This document shows positions 49,862-57,600 of a stretch of DNA of 64,000 bases, in pieces. Location: contig NZ_JAQTHW010000002.1 in NCBI RefSeq assembly GCF_029433395.1, positions 744,001 through 808,000 of the forward strand. The letters are read 5' to 3'. Within the stretch, counting starts at the first letter, position 1. Every line of letters begins with the position of its first letter. The stretch comes from Bifidobacterium sp. ESL0763. Lineage in GTDB: Bacteria; Actinomycetota; Actinomycetes; Actinomycetales; Bifidobacteriaceae. The notes under the pieces are model-generated. The model saw only the letters and a program-made list of their open reading frames with translations. It did not search any database and was not told the origin of the DNA. A program made the position numbers and the translations under genes.

Positions 49862-51751
49862 ATGGACGAGCGGATGGCGGATGTGAGGCGTGGGCGGCGG
49901 TTGCGCCACCAGGCCTATGACGTGGCGACGGTGCGTGGCATGGAGCGCCCGCTGCTCGACCGTGGCGTGCCGCTGATGCGCATGGCGGCGTCGGCAGCGG
50001 CTCGGGTCACCGCCGAGCTGTTGGACGAGCATGGACTCGACGTCGACGGCGCGCGGGTAGTGCTGCTGGCCGGCGCCGGCGACAACGGCGGCGACGGACT
50101 CTTCGCGGCCGCACGACTGGCAAGGGCCGGCGCTCAGGTCACGGCCATAGCGGTCGGGAAATCCCTGCATCTCCAAGGTCTGCTCGCCTTCACCCGTAGC
50201 GGTGGACGGCTGCTGGTGGTCAATCCCGACGCGGACATTCCCGGCGTCTCCTCCGGTTTCGGCGCGGGCGAGGCCGGCGAACGGTTGCAGGCGGCAAGCG
50301 AATTGGCCGGCCAGGCAGACGTCGTGCTCGACGCGATGACCGGCATCGGGGTGAACGGAGCCCTCCGCGGTCCGGCCGCCACCATGGCGCAGATCCTCCA
50401 TCCCGGAGACTCGAGTAACGAGACGTTGTCTCCATCTCTCGCCGGCAAGGATGTCGGGCATGGCCACAAGCCGCTGGTCGTCGCCATCGACACCCCCTCG
50501 GGCATCGGCGTGGACGACGGCACGCTGCCCGGCGACTGCATACCGGCCGACGTGACCGTGATATTCGGGGCGATGAAGCCCTGCGCGATGCTGCCGCCGG
50601 CCACCTTCGCGTGTGGCCGCACCATTCTGGTCGATTTCGGCTTCGACCTCTCGCATGCGCGTCCGGCCGTCGTCTCCATCGACGACAAGGCCGCGGATGC
50701 GGTGCGCCTCCCCCGGGTCTCCGATTCCAAATACTCCCGCGGGGTCGCCGGCCTGATTACCGGCTCGGCCAGATACCCGGGCGCCGCGGTGCTCAGCTCT
50801 GGCGCGGCGGTGCGTTCCAACATCGGCATGGTCCGCTATCTCGGCCCGATCAACGCCTCGGACATGGTGCTGCGCAACTCGCCGGAGACCGTCATCGGCA
50901 AGGGACGCGTCGAGGCCTGGGCCGTCGGCTCAGGTGTGCCCACCGCGGCAGCGGCCAGGGACACCGACAAGCAGGGCGCCGGCAGACACGGCACGAACGG
51001 CAGCGACGGCCAGCGCGGGGCCATCGCGGCGCTGCTGAAGCACTACGCATTGCCAGACGGGGGCGATGAAGCGACGAAGGCCATCGACTTCGATTGGGAG
51101 CCATGGAGCCTGCCACCGATCTGCGTCGATGCCGGCGCGCTCGACCTGCTGCCCGAACGCGTGCCCGCGCATGTGGTCATCACCCCGCACGCGGCCGAGC
51201 TCGCGGCGCTGCTCAGGCTTCGCGGCGAGGATGTGGATGCCGAGGGCGTCGTTGCACAACCGTGGCGCTGGGCCAGACGCGCGCACGAGCTGACCGGGGC
51301 GACCGTACTGCTCAAGGGTGCGGTGACCATCGTCGTCGGAGGCGCCGGCCTGCCCGGCACGAATGACGAGGACGATGCGGAAGGTGCCGGCGAAGACAGC
51401 AAGGCGACCCTGACCTACATCTCCGGAAACGGTCCCGCATGGCTGGCGACTGCCGGGGCCGGTGACGTGCTGGCCGGCGTCATGGCCGGACTGCTTGCAC
51501 AGCAAGGCGAGGATGCGCTGCAGCGTGACCCCGCCCTCGATGTCATGGTCGCCGCCAGCGCCAGCCACATCCACGGACTCGCCGCGTGCCTGGCCGCCGA
51601 CAGTGACAGCCATGGCTGGCAGCCGCCGGAGATTTTCGACGCCGACGGCACCATCGAGCCGGACGGCAAACCCGGCCATCCGATCGTGGCGACCGACGTC
51701 ATCGACGCGTTGCCGCAGGCGTTCGGGGAACTCCTGCGCCGCAAGGCCTGA
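49862..51751 (+). CDS. nnrD: Bifunctional NAD(P)HX epimerase/dehydratase
   Basis: A 629-residue metabolite-repair enzyme. The N-terminal YjeF_N epimerase domain (VVLLAGAGDNGGDGLFAAARLA, VLDAMTGIGVNGALRG, VVAIDTPSGIGVDDG) is followed by the C-terminal ADP-dependent dehydratase of the ribokinase-like fold (VITPHAAELAALL, VLLKGAVTIV, GNGPAWLATAGAGDVLAGVMAGLL). Repairs hydrated NADH and NADPH. I chose ATG 49862 because AGGAGGT lies 6 nt upstream; an in-frame ATG at 49754 lacks one. Two short low-complexity inserts (about residues 400-420 and 535-550) lengthen it. Confidence 0.92.
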   Translation: MDERMADVRRGRRLRHQAYDVATVRGMERPLLDRGVPLMRMAASAAARVTAELLDEHGLDVDGARVVLLAGAGDNGGDGLFAAARLARAGAQVTAIAVGKSLHLQGLLAFTRSGGRLLVVNPDADIPGVSSGFGAGEAGERLQAASELAGQADVVLDAMTGIGVNGALRGPAATMAQILHPGDSSNETLSPSLAGKDVGHGHKPLVVAIDTPSGIGVDDGTLPGDCIPADVTVIFGAMKPCAMLPPATFACGRTILVDFGFDLSHARPAVVSIDDKAADAVRLPRVSDSKYSRGVAGLITGSARYPGAAVLSSGAAVRSNIGMVRYLGPINASDMVLRNSPETVIGKGRVEAWAVGSGVPTAAAARDTDKQGAGRHGTNGSDGQRGAIAALLKHYALPDGGDEATKAIDFDWEPWSLPPICVDAGALDLLPERVPAHVVITPHAAELAALLRLRGEDVDAEGVVAQPWRWARRAHELTGATVLLKGAVTIVVGGAGLPGTNDEDDAEGAGEDSKATLTYISGNGPAWLATAGAGDVLAGVMAGLLAQQGEDALQRDPALDVMVAASASHIHGLAACLAADSDSHGWQPPEIFDADGTIEPDGKPGHPIVATDVIDALPQAFGELLRRKA

Positions 51752-51855
51752 CAGCGAGTCACCCGTGGTCGTGTCTTCTGGCGAGACAACACCGCCATAT
51801 TGGGCCAGATACGGGATAATGGATAATAGACGAGACCAAAGAACGGGAGACGGCC

Positions 51856-52557
51856 ATGAGCCACAACACTGTCGACACTCACATTGACGGGACCCTAGGC
51901 AACAATGACGTAACCGCCATCACCTCCAATGCCGACGCCGGCATACACGACATCGTCTTCGACTTCTGCGGGGTGCTGCTGGAACTGAACTACCGCCCCT
52001 GCCTAGAAGGGCGTTTCCCGCAGGACATCGTCGAAAGCCTGTGCGCCGACCGCGGCGTCTATGGGTTCTTCGAGTCCGAGGCGCGCATGGACGCCGGCGA
52101 GGACTTCGCCGTGGTCATCAAGGACGTCGAGCGCGAGTATGGCGACGAGGCGGCCACGATGTTCCGCTACTACATCGAGCACTACGCCGACGCGCTGCCA
52201 AAGATGGTCGATGGCATGGAGGAGCTGCTCGCAGACCTGCGCGGAGCCGGATACGGGGTGTGGGGGCTGACCAACTGGTCGGCCGAGACCTTCCACGTCG
52301 CCTTCGAGAAGTTCCCGCGGCTCGAGCGGCTGCTGCAGGGCACCATTGTCTCGGGAGTCGAGAAGATGCACAAGCCGAACGCCGACATCTTCGAGCTCGC
52401 CCTCGCCCGCTTCGGTCTCGACGCCGGACGCACGGTCTTTTTCGACGACACCCAGCGCAACGTCGAGGGCGCCAGCGCGGTGGGCATCCATGGCATCCGC
52501 TTCACCGATGCCGCCGCCGCGAGGAGGGACCTGCGCCGTCTGGGCGTGAGAGTCTGA
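51856..52557 (+). CDS. HAD hydrolase, YihX-like
   Basis: A 233-residue phosphatase of HAD subfamily IA. Motif I is VFDFCGVLL (nucleophile Asp36; the +2 position is Cys, where YihX-type proteins have Gly and classic HADs have Asp), motif II LTNWS, Lys in KMHKPNADIF, and motif IV FFDDTQRNVEGA. Family members include alpha-D-glucose-1-phosphate phosphatase. A 30-residue N-terminal extension precedes the core. ATG 51856 follows GGGAGA. Confidence 0.82.
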   Translation: MSHNTVDTHIDGTLGNNDVTAITSNADAGIHDIVFDFCGVLLELNYRPCLEGRFPQDIVESLCADRGVYGFFESEARMDAGEDFAVVIKDVEREYGDEAATMFRYYIEHYADALPKMVDGMEELLADLRGAGYGVWGLTNWSAETFHVAFEKFPRLERLLQGTIVSGVEKMHKPNADIFELALARFGLDAGRTVFFDDTQRNVEGASAVGIHGIRFTDAAAARRDLRRLGVRV

Positions 52558-52705
52558 GCGGTGCGGTGCGACAATCCCCTGGAAACTCAGGAACGGCGGA
52601 ACGTTGAGAATCCCGGCAACCGATCCTTCTACGCCCACAGCGTCAAACCGACGGTTTCGTTATAACCTGACCTCGCAAATACATGCGTCGTTATAAACTG
52701 GCGCT

Positions 52706-53629
52706 ATGACACTGCTGCAGCTGAAATACATCGTCAAGATCGTGGAATGCGGCTCGATGAACGAGGCCTCCCACGAGCTCTACGTCTCCCAGCCCGCGCT
52801 GAGCTCGTCGGTCAAGGAGCTCGAGCACGAGATGGGCATCGAGATCTTCACCCGTTCCTCGCAGGGCATCGCGCTGACCGTCGACGGCGCGGAGTTCCTC
52901 ACCTACGCGCGCCAGGTGCTCGACCAGGCCGAGCTGATGGAGGAACGCTACAAGCACGCCAAGCCGCGCAAGCAGCTCTGCTCGGTCTCCACGCAGCATT
53001 ATATGTTCGCCGTCGAGGCGTTCGTGGAGATGATCGGCGCCAACAAATCCGACGAGTACGAGTTCACCCTGCGCGAGACCCGCACGCGCGACATCATCGA
53101 CCAGGTCGCCAACATGCTCTCCGAGATCGGCATCCTCTACCTCTCAGACTTCAACAAGGACGTCATCGGCAAACTGCTGCGCGGCAAGCACCTCGAGTTC
53201 CACCCGCTTTTCCGCGCCCCGCTGCACGTCTTCCTGTCGCGCGACAATCCCCTCGCCACCAAGAAGAAGGTGACGATGGACGACCTGAAGCCGTACCCGT
53301 TCATCCAGTACGAGCAGGGCGAGGAAGGCAGCTTCTACTTCGCCGAGGAGGCCGTGTGGCCCAAGGACTCCCCCAAGCAGATCACCGTCACCGACCGCGC
53401 CACGATCCTCAACTTCATCATCGGGCTCAACGGCTACACGGTGTGCACCGGTATCGACAACGGCGACCTCAACAACGAGAAGATCGTCACCGTCCCGCTC
53501 GACACCGAGGAGACCATGCTGGTCGGCTGGATCGGCAACGAGCGCGCCAACCTCTCCACCGCCGCCGAACGCTACCTCGAGAAGCTCAAGTCCGTCATCG
53601 CCAGCCACGGCTACAAGCTCATCGAATAA
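52706..53629 (+). CDS. LysR-family transcriptional regulator
   Basis: A 307-residue regulator with N-terminal winged HTH (LQLKYIVKIVECGSMNEASHELYVSQPALSSSVKELE) and a periplasmic-binding-like effector domain. Effector and targets unknown. Two copies of CGTTATAA precede it, near 52659-52695, possibly its own operator. Its last 48 bp are repeated almost exactly at 54943-54990, beyond the Abi gene, including a stop codon. I infer that the Abi module inserted at this 3' end and duplicated it without breaking the LysR protein. Confidence 0.93.
   Translation: MTLLQLKYIVKIVECGSMNEASHELYVSQPALSSSVKELEHEMGIEIFTRSSQGIALTVDGAEFLTYARQVLDQAELMEERYKHAKPRKQLCSVSTQHYMFAVEAFVEMIGANKSDEYEFTLRETRTRDIIDQVANMLSEIGILYLSDFNKDVIGKLLRGKHLEFHPLFRAPLHVFLSRDNPLATKKKVTMDDLKPYPFIQYEQGEEGSFYFAEEAVWPKDSPKQITVTDRATILNFIIGLNGYTVCTGIDNGDLNNEKIVTVPLDTEETMLVGWIGNERANLSTAAERYLEKLKSVIASHGYKLIE
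53582..53629 (+). repeat. 48-bp direct repeat, left copy (3' end of lysR)
   Basis: Matches 54943-54990 at 44 of 48 positions. Both copies read K-L/F-K-S-V-I-A-S-H-G-Y-K-L-I-E-stop. They bracket the Abi module. Confidence 0.9.
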
Positions 53630-53705
53630 AACGGTAAAACAGAACGGTATCCACAGTGTGCAGCACAAGGCACACTCAATCTTCATCGGAATTCAGCTTG
53701 GGCAT

Positions 53706-53734
53706 TTGCACATTCGCGCACGTGCAGGTAGATT
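53706..53734 (+). promoter_or_regulatory. Promoter of the putative Abi-associated small RNA
   Basis: TTGCAC (53706-53711), 17-bp spacer, TAGATT (53729-53734): one of the best sigma-70-type promoters in the window. Expected start near 53741, leading straight into the terminator at 53791-53830. Confidence 0.75.
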
Positions 53735-53740
53735 AGGAAT

Positions 53741-53828
53741 TGCACGTACAGGGTAGTATCTGATGTCACTGACATCGTGATCCCCAAGTGTTCAGGAAGC
53801 AGCCTCGGTTGCTTCCTGAATTTTTCTT
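53741..53828 (+). ncRNA. Putative structured small RNA (RNA antitoxin candidate) upstream of the Abi gene
   Basis: Defined by the promoter at 53706-53734 and the terminator at 53791-53830, giving about 85-90 nt with no open frame. It contains a small hairpin GATGTC-ACT-GACATC (53762-53776) and a possible long-range AGGG/CCCC pairing around it, then the terminator stem. It lacks the tandem repeats of ToxIN-type antitoxins. AbiF-type HEPN toxins are reported, from memory, to be paired with an upstream structured RNA that neutralises them; the arrangement here matches. The existence of the RNA is inferred. Confidence 0.6.
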
Positions 53829-53830
53829 TT
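53791..53830 (+). terminator. Strong intrinsic terminator ending the putative small RNA
   Basis: TTCAGGAAGCA (53791-53801) and TGCTTCCTGAA (53810-53820) pair over 8 nt and are followed by TTTTTCTTTT. It lies only 18 bp before the Abi start codon, so Abi expression needs read-through or a promoter within the terminator. Confidence 0.92.
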
Positions 53831-53847
53831 AGCACGACGAGGGAGCC

Positions 53848-54903
53848 ATGACTGAAGTCAACGGAGATGACTGCGATAGACTAGATGACATCGATAAACC
53901 TATTATCGATGTCGATGCACAAATTGAGGTTCTTCGGTCACATGGCGTTGCGTTCAGACGCTGTTCCGTTGAATCGGCCAAGGAATTCCTTAAGTATCAT
54001 ACCTATTTTTTCAAGCTGAAGGCGTTCGACAAGGAATTCCATAAAAACGCGCGAGGAATATACGATAATCTTGATTTTGCCGATCTGAAGGAACTGTCAA
54101 CACTTGATTATCAGATTAGGCGATTCGTACTCATGCGCAGCGGCGAAATCGAACATGCCATGAAAACACGTTTCAATCTGCTGCTTATGGGCACAGCAAT
54201 GGACGGTTACGAATTGACTGAAGCCTTTGAAGCCAGCGAGAAGCACTTCTATCGAATTCGTTTCCATACGCCGTTCTCACTGCACAATGCAATGAACAAA
54301 AACGGATACAACCAGTGGATGATAGAAAAATACAGTTCGCATATTCCGCCCTGGGTCGTCTGGGAGACGTGCCCGTTTTATCTGAATATCGCCTTCTATC
54401 GATATTTTCTTAAAAAGAGTCGCTACAACGATATTATCTTCACAACACTGGATGGAGTCCGGCATCTGCGCAACGCGGCAGCCCATCACAACTGCTTGCT
54501 CGTTCCCACCTCGCAATCCGTCAATCCCACGGAACAGCTGACTCCCCTGCTGGTTGACCTCTTCAAAAGCAGCAGCATCGACACGGATTCAATAATGGCC
54601 TTGGCAAAATCGGATCCGCTGATACACGATTTCGCCTGCCTGATTTGCACGGATTTAAATCTCATACAAGATGCCGCGCATTATTCCTTAATCTCAGATT
54701 CGGCGAATCTTCTCAGGCGTCTTTCAAGTGTGTTTTCTCGGTATCAAGCTGAAAACCATCTTCGCCAACAGTTGGAAGCCATGATTGCCCTGCTCACTAT
54801 TTCCAACAACCTCGACCCGAGCATCTCCTACTCGACTATGCGCCAACCGATACGCAAGCAGGGCAGAAGACTCATCAAGCGTAAGGACAACACACACGCT
54901 TAG
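53848..54903 (+). CDS. Abi_2/AbiF-like HEPN protein, probable abortive-infection toxin
   Basis: A 351-residue protein. The N-terminal part (VLRSHGVAF...AKEFLKYHTYFFKLKAF...FADLKELSTLDYQIRRFVLMRSGEIEHAMKTRF) is the signature of the Abi_2 (AbiD/AbiF) family. R208-N-A-A-A-H213 in 'HLRNAAAHHN' is the R-x4-H motif of HEPN ribonucleases. Such proteins abort phage infection by RNA cleavage. The C-terminal 130 residues are less conserved and end basic (RKQGRRLIKRKD). The gene is visibly A+T-richer than its neighbours. ATG 53848 has GAGGGAG upstream. Together with the upstream RNA candidate and flanking repeats it looks like an acquired defence unit. Confidence 0.88.
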   Translation: MTEVNGDDCDRLDDIDKPIIDVDAQIEVLRSHGVAFRRCSVESAKEFLKYHTYFFKLKAFDKEFHKNARGIYDNLDFADLKELSTLDYQIRRFVLMRSGEIEHAMKTRFNLLLMGTAMDGYELTEAFEASEKHFYRIRFHTPFSLHNAMNKNGYNQWMIEKYSSHIPPWVVWETCPFYLNIAFYRYFLKKSRYNDIIFTTLDGVRHLRNAAAHHNCLLVPTSQSVNPTEQLTPLLVDLFKSSSIDTDSIMALAKSDPLIHDFACLICTDLNLIQDAAHYSLISDSANLLRRLSSVFSRYQAENHLRQQLEAMIALLTISNNLDPSISYSTMRQPIRKQGRRLIKRKDNTHA

Positions 54904-54942
54904 GCCATCCTTATCCCCCCTAGTTCATGATTGGGCATCACC

Positions 54943-54990
54943 AAGTTCAAGTCCGTCATCGCCAGTCACGGCTACAAGCTCATCGAGTAG
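54943..54990 (+). repeat. 48-bp direct repeat, right copy (duplicated lysR 3' end)
   Basis: Second copy of the lysR tail including stop TAG. It is directly followed by a hairpin (54994-55042) that looks like the original lysR terminator, suggesting this right copy is the ancestral one. Confidence 0.88.
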
Positions 54991-54993
54991 CTT

Positions 54994-55042
54994 GAACGGT
55001 GCCGGCAATCGCAGCGTTTTCATACGGTTGCCGACACCGTTC
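54994..55042. terminator. Hairpin after the duplicated lysR end
   Basis: GAACGGTG-CC-GGCAA (54994-55008) pairs with TTGCC-GA-CACCGTTC (55028-55042) with a 2-nt internal mismatch. Convergent gap with sdpI; probable transcript end for either side. Confidence 0.6.
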
Positions 55043-55082
55043 CATAAGGGTCACAGCCTCCGGATTCGAACGAAGTCAGTTT

Positions 55083-55922
55083 TCACCGATCTCTGATCGG
55101 ACCGCCGATATTGCCGTATTTCTTGCCAGCGTAGATGCCGTAGACAGAGCACACCACCGCGATGACCAACGCGACGACGAGGATGGCATAGAGACCCACC
55201 ACGTCGTAGGCGTGCATGGCCAGGCCGACGACCACGAGGAGCACGCCGCCGAGAATGAATGCGAACCCGCCGAAACGCTGGCAACGACGCCACGACTCAC
55301 GGCTCTTGAAGGCTTCCGGCACACGAATGCCGCTCCATCGGTTCATTCTGGTATGCGGCATGACGTTGCCGATGACGATGAAGACCAGGCCGGTTGCGAC
55401 GTTCAGGATCGCCTCCAGAGGTATCGCGGACCAGCCGCTCCCCTTGCCGAACGCGTCCGCGATGAACCATACGTTAAGAACGTTGAGAACCGTGAACATG
55501 CAGCATCCTCCGATGATCCACACGCGCACCGTCGTCTTAGCGCTCATGCCGGCATTCGACTGCTTGCGCGCGGAACGTTCGACGGGAATCTCGCAGACCA
55601 GCCAGACCAAGCAGACCAGCAACGTGAATAACGGGAAGAAGAGCCACTCGCCCTTGCCGCCCCAACTGTCGAGCTCGCCGTGCGCATTGTAGTGCATGGG
55701 CACGCGAGCGGGCATATACGGCAATGCCAGCAAATATACGATCAGCGGCAGCGTCCCCAGGACCACCATCGCGATGTTCCAGTTCCTCGCTCCGGTAAAT
55801 ACGGCCTTCCAACCGTTGTTTCCGCGCTCTCGTTTTTCAGCGTCCTCGAGGCCCTTGATTTCGGGGTTATCGCCATGTTCCGACTCCGTTGGCGATTTCC
55901 GTTCTTTGGTATCGTCGCTCAT
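55083..55922 (-). CDS. sdpI: SdpI/DUF1648-type membrane protein
   Basis: A 279-residue protein: hydrophilic N-terminus of about 45 residues, then about seven hydrophobic segments. The DUF1648 segment 'LPLIVYLLALPYMPARVPMHYNAHGELDSWGGK' and the SdpI segment 'IGNVMPHTRMNRWSGIRVPEAFKSRESWRRCQRFGG' are clear. In Bacillus SdpI gives immunity to the SdpC killing factor and sequesters SdpR. The start overlaps the stop of the ArsR-type gene by 4 nt (ATGA). No sdpABC toxin genes are present, so it may give protection against others' toxins or have another envelope role. Confidence 0.85.
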   Translation of the reverse strand: MSDDTKERKSPTESEHGDNPEIKGLEDAEKRERGNNGWKAVFTGARNWNIAMVVLGTLPLIVYLLALPYMPARVPMHYNAHGELDSWGGKGEWLFFPLFTLLVCLVWLVCEIPVERSARKQSNAGMSAKTTVRVWIIGGCCMFTVLNVLNVWFIADAFGKGSGWSAIPLEAILNVATGLVFIVIGNVMPHTRMNRWSGIRVPEAFKSRESWRRCQRFGGFAFILGGVLLVVVGLAMHAYDVVGLYAILVVALVIAVVCSVYGIYAGKKYGNIGGPIRDR

Positions 55923-56311
55923 GACCTTTCTCCTTGCTTCTTCGCCTTGCCGCTTGCCACCGGCTCAACCGCCACTCGGCGGGTTGCGGATACCGACCGC
56001 CTTGTTTCGGCGGATTTCACGTCATAACCCGAAGCCCTGGAAATCGCACCATCACGCTGCAACTCCTTGAGCCAGACAATCGTGTCATCGAGCACGGTCA
56101 GGTTCGGCTCGTACCAGATGGTCGTACCCTCGCGGCTGTCCGTCACCAGCTCAGCCTCGCGCAGCTTCCTGAGATGGTACGAAAGCCTTGACGCCGACAA
56201 CCCGGTCGCTTCCGCAAGCTCCCCGGCGTTCATCACCCTGCGACGCAAGAGCTGCAGGATCTCGCGCCTGGCCGGGTCCGCGAGCGCCGCCAACGTGGTC
56301 TGTATCGCCAT
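55919..56311 (-). CDS. sdpR: ArsR-family regulator, SdpR-like
   Basis: A 130-residue winged-helix repressor: 'LAALADPARREILQLLRR', recognition region 'GELAEATGLSASRLSYHLRKLREAELVTDSREGTTIWYE'. There are no metal-binding Cys motifs, as in SdpR. The C-terminal 40 residues are basic. I prefer ATG 56311 (AAGGAGG 10 nt upstream) over the GTG at 56320. It forms an operon with sdpI and is likely autorepressing through the palindromes just upstream. Confidence 0.88.
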   Translation of the reverse strand: MAIQTTLAALADPARREILQLLRRRVMNAGELAEATGLSASRLSYHLRKLREAELVTDSREGTTIWYEPNLTVLDDTIVWLKELQRDGAISRASGYDVKSAETRRSVSATRRVAVEPVASGKAKKQGERS

Positions 56312-56348
56312 AGTCGTCACCCCTCCTTCGTCGTATCGACGTGCTCAA

Positions 56349-56370
56349 TATTTCAAATAATTTTGAAATA
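56349..56370. promoter_or_regulatory. Operator palindrome upstream of sdpR
   Basis: TATTTCAAA-TAAT-TTTGAAATA, perfect 9-bp half-sites. A degenerate second copy (TTTCAAATTAAATTGAA) lies at 56401-56417. Likely SdpR binding sites. Confidence 0.75.
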
Positions 56371-56469
56371 TAGGATAACAATACCTCACCTCCGCTCTTA
56401 TTTCAAATTAAATTGAATTAAATGTTGAAACTCTTCTAGAAAAACCACGAACCTCAGTCTCACCTATAT

Positions 56470-56498
56470 TGACAACCCTTCATCACTGAAGTACAGTT
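56470..56498 (+). promoter_or_regulatory. Promoter of the membrane protein/XRE operon
   Basis: TTGACA (56470-56475), 17-bp spacer, TACAGT (56493-56498). The start is expected near 56505, just ahead of the palindrome at 56510-56527. Confidence 0.75.
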
Positions 56499-56509
56499 TC
56501 CTTAACATA

Positions 56510-56527
56510 GTAAAGTTTGCTTTACTT
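56510..56527. promoter_or_regulatory. Operator palindrome AGTAAAG-N4-CTTTACT
   Basis: Perfect 7-bp half-sites directly at the predicted transcription start of the following operon, in position for repression by the XRE protein encoded at its end. Confidence 0.7.
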
Positions 56528-56562
56528 ACTTCAGACTTATCTCGTCAAGGAATCAAGGAGGA

Positions 56563-57117
56563 ATGATGACGGCCTCATCCCACAACGAAATCAACCAATC
56601 CCAAACCCACAAACGTGCCACGACAGAGCCGACAACAGAAAAGCAACCTCGCACAAGCATCTGGGGAACCATGACCGTTTTCGGTGGTGGCAGGATTGCA
56701 TTATGGTGTTCATCTTTGGCAATCGGCTGCGTGGGCGGAGTGTTAATCGGAACAATCGGAACCTTCCTACGTAACCCGCATCAGCTTGATGACTGGACGT
56801 TCGTAATTCTCATGTCGTTCTTGGCCGGCGGTGGCATCTTCTCTGTAGCGTACGTACTGCTTGTAGACCGCACCACCATTACCGGCAACATTCCCAATCC
56901 TGAGGAGAACATCGAAAGCCAGTGGCGCGAAAAGGCTTCATGGGCATCCATGACAGGAATGTTGCTTGCCATAGCAGCGTTCATCTTTTTGGTCGCGTTC
57001 TACGACAAACCCATTGCCCCGCTTGTGGTGTCTTCCGGACTTCTCGCCATCATCCTCGTAGGTCTACTCTCCGGATTGTTTGCATACGCCATCGTACGCA
57101 AAAGGGACCTATCGTGA
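56563..57117 (+). CDS. Four-segment membrane protein of unknown function
   Basis: A 184-residue protein: hydrophilic Thr/Gln-rich N-terminus of 35 residues, then hydrophobic segments at about 45-68, 78-98, 128-145 and 150-175, and a basic end. I do not recognise the family. The layout (small four-helix membrane protein followed by an overlapping XRE regulator of about 70 residues) resembles regulator/membrane pairs seen near bacteriocin-immunity or stress genes. ATG 56563 follows AGGAGGA; an adjacent in-frame ATG is equally possible. Function not assigned. Confidence 0.7.
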   Translation: MMTASSHNEINQSQTHKRATTEPTTEKQPRTSIWGTMTVFGGGRIALWCSSLAIGCVGGVLIGTIGTFLRNPHQLDDWTFVILMSFLAGGGIFSVAYVLLVDRTTITGNIPNPEENIESQWREKASWASMTGMLLAIAAFIFLVAFYDKPIAPLVVSSGLLAIILVGLLSGLFAYAIVRKRDLS

Positions 57118-57323
57118 ACAATTCGCTTTCACAACTCCGTGCGGACAGAGACTTATCACAGGCGGCGCTCGCCAAACTCGCCAGCGTGAGCCGCCAGACC
57201 ATCATCTCCATCGAAAAGGGCCGCTTTGACCCGTCTCTGCCACTGGCGTTCCGTCTCGCCTCGATCTTCGGCTGCACCATCGAGGACATCTTTGATCCGG
57301 ACGAAAAAGTCGATGAAGAATGA
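57114..57323 (+). CDS. XRE-family (YozG-like) helix-turn-helix regulator
   Basis: A 69-residue single-domain HTH: 'LRADRDLSQAALAKLASVSRQTIISIEKGRFDPSLPLAFRLASIFGCTIEDIFDPDE', the compact form often co-encoded with a membrane protein. GTG start at 57114 overlaps the preceding stop by 4 nt (GTGA). Likely represses its own operon at the 56510-56527 palindrome. Confidence 0.88.
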   Translation: MNNSLSQLRADRDLSQAALAKLASVSRQTIISIEKGRFDPSLPLAFRLASIFGCTIEDIFDPDEKVDEE

Positions 57324-57551
57324 GACTACTGTAAATCCGTCGTCCGAATCTGCCGATTTACAGCATGCCACCCCAAATGTTTTGGCATAATCAATTTTGG
57401 CTTCTATCTCCCTTAAATCCGCAGCTTTGAGCCTGTCTTCTTCACTGGTCCCAGTCATGCTGTTTGCTTTGTGCTCGAGACTATGCTTCACCCCGAACAC
57501 CGCGCATAACGCGGCTGCACCGACCAGCACGACGATAACCAGCCACCCCAT
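57156..57551 (-). CDS. Doubtful small membrane-anchored protein
   Basis: A start at 57551 has AGGAGT 5 nt upstream. The first 75 residues look like a real small protein (hydrophobic MGWLVIVVLVGAAALCAVFG, then a charged helix). The remaining 55 residues run antisense through the XRE gene and look like non-coding read-through. Possibly a gene whose 3' end was lost when the neighbouring segment was inserted. Low confidence. Confidence 0.3.
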   Translation of the reverse strand: MGWLVIVVLVGAAALCAVFGVKHSLEHKANSMTGTSEEDRLKAADLREIEAKIDYAKTFGVACCKSADSDDGFTVVSFFIDFFVRIKDVLDGAAEDRGETERQWQRRVKAALFDGDDGLAAHAGEFGERRL

Positions 57552-57600
57552 CACGACTCCTTCGTCTTCGACTTCGTGTTGTCGTCAGTTCGTTTGGCTT

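Noticed and set aside
53741-53828. ToxIN-type (type III) toxin-antitoxin
   Set aside because: The candidate RNA has no short tandem repeats and the protein is Abi_2/HEPN rather than ToxN-like, so an AbiF-type arrangement fits better.
54785-55324. Small frames around the Abi 3' end and opposite sdpI
   Set aside because: They overlap the Abi gene or sdpI in other frames and show no independent start signals.
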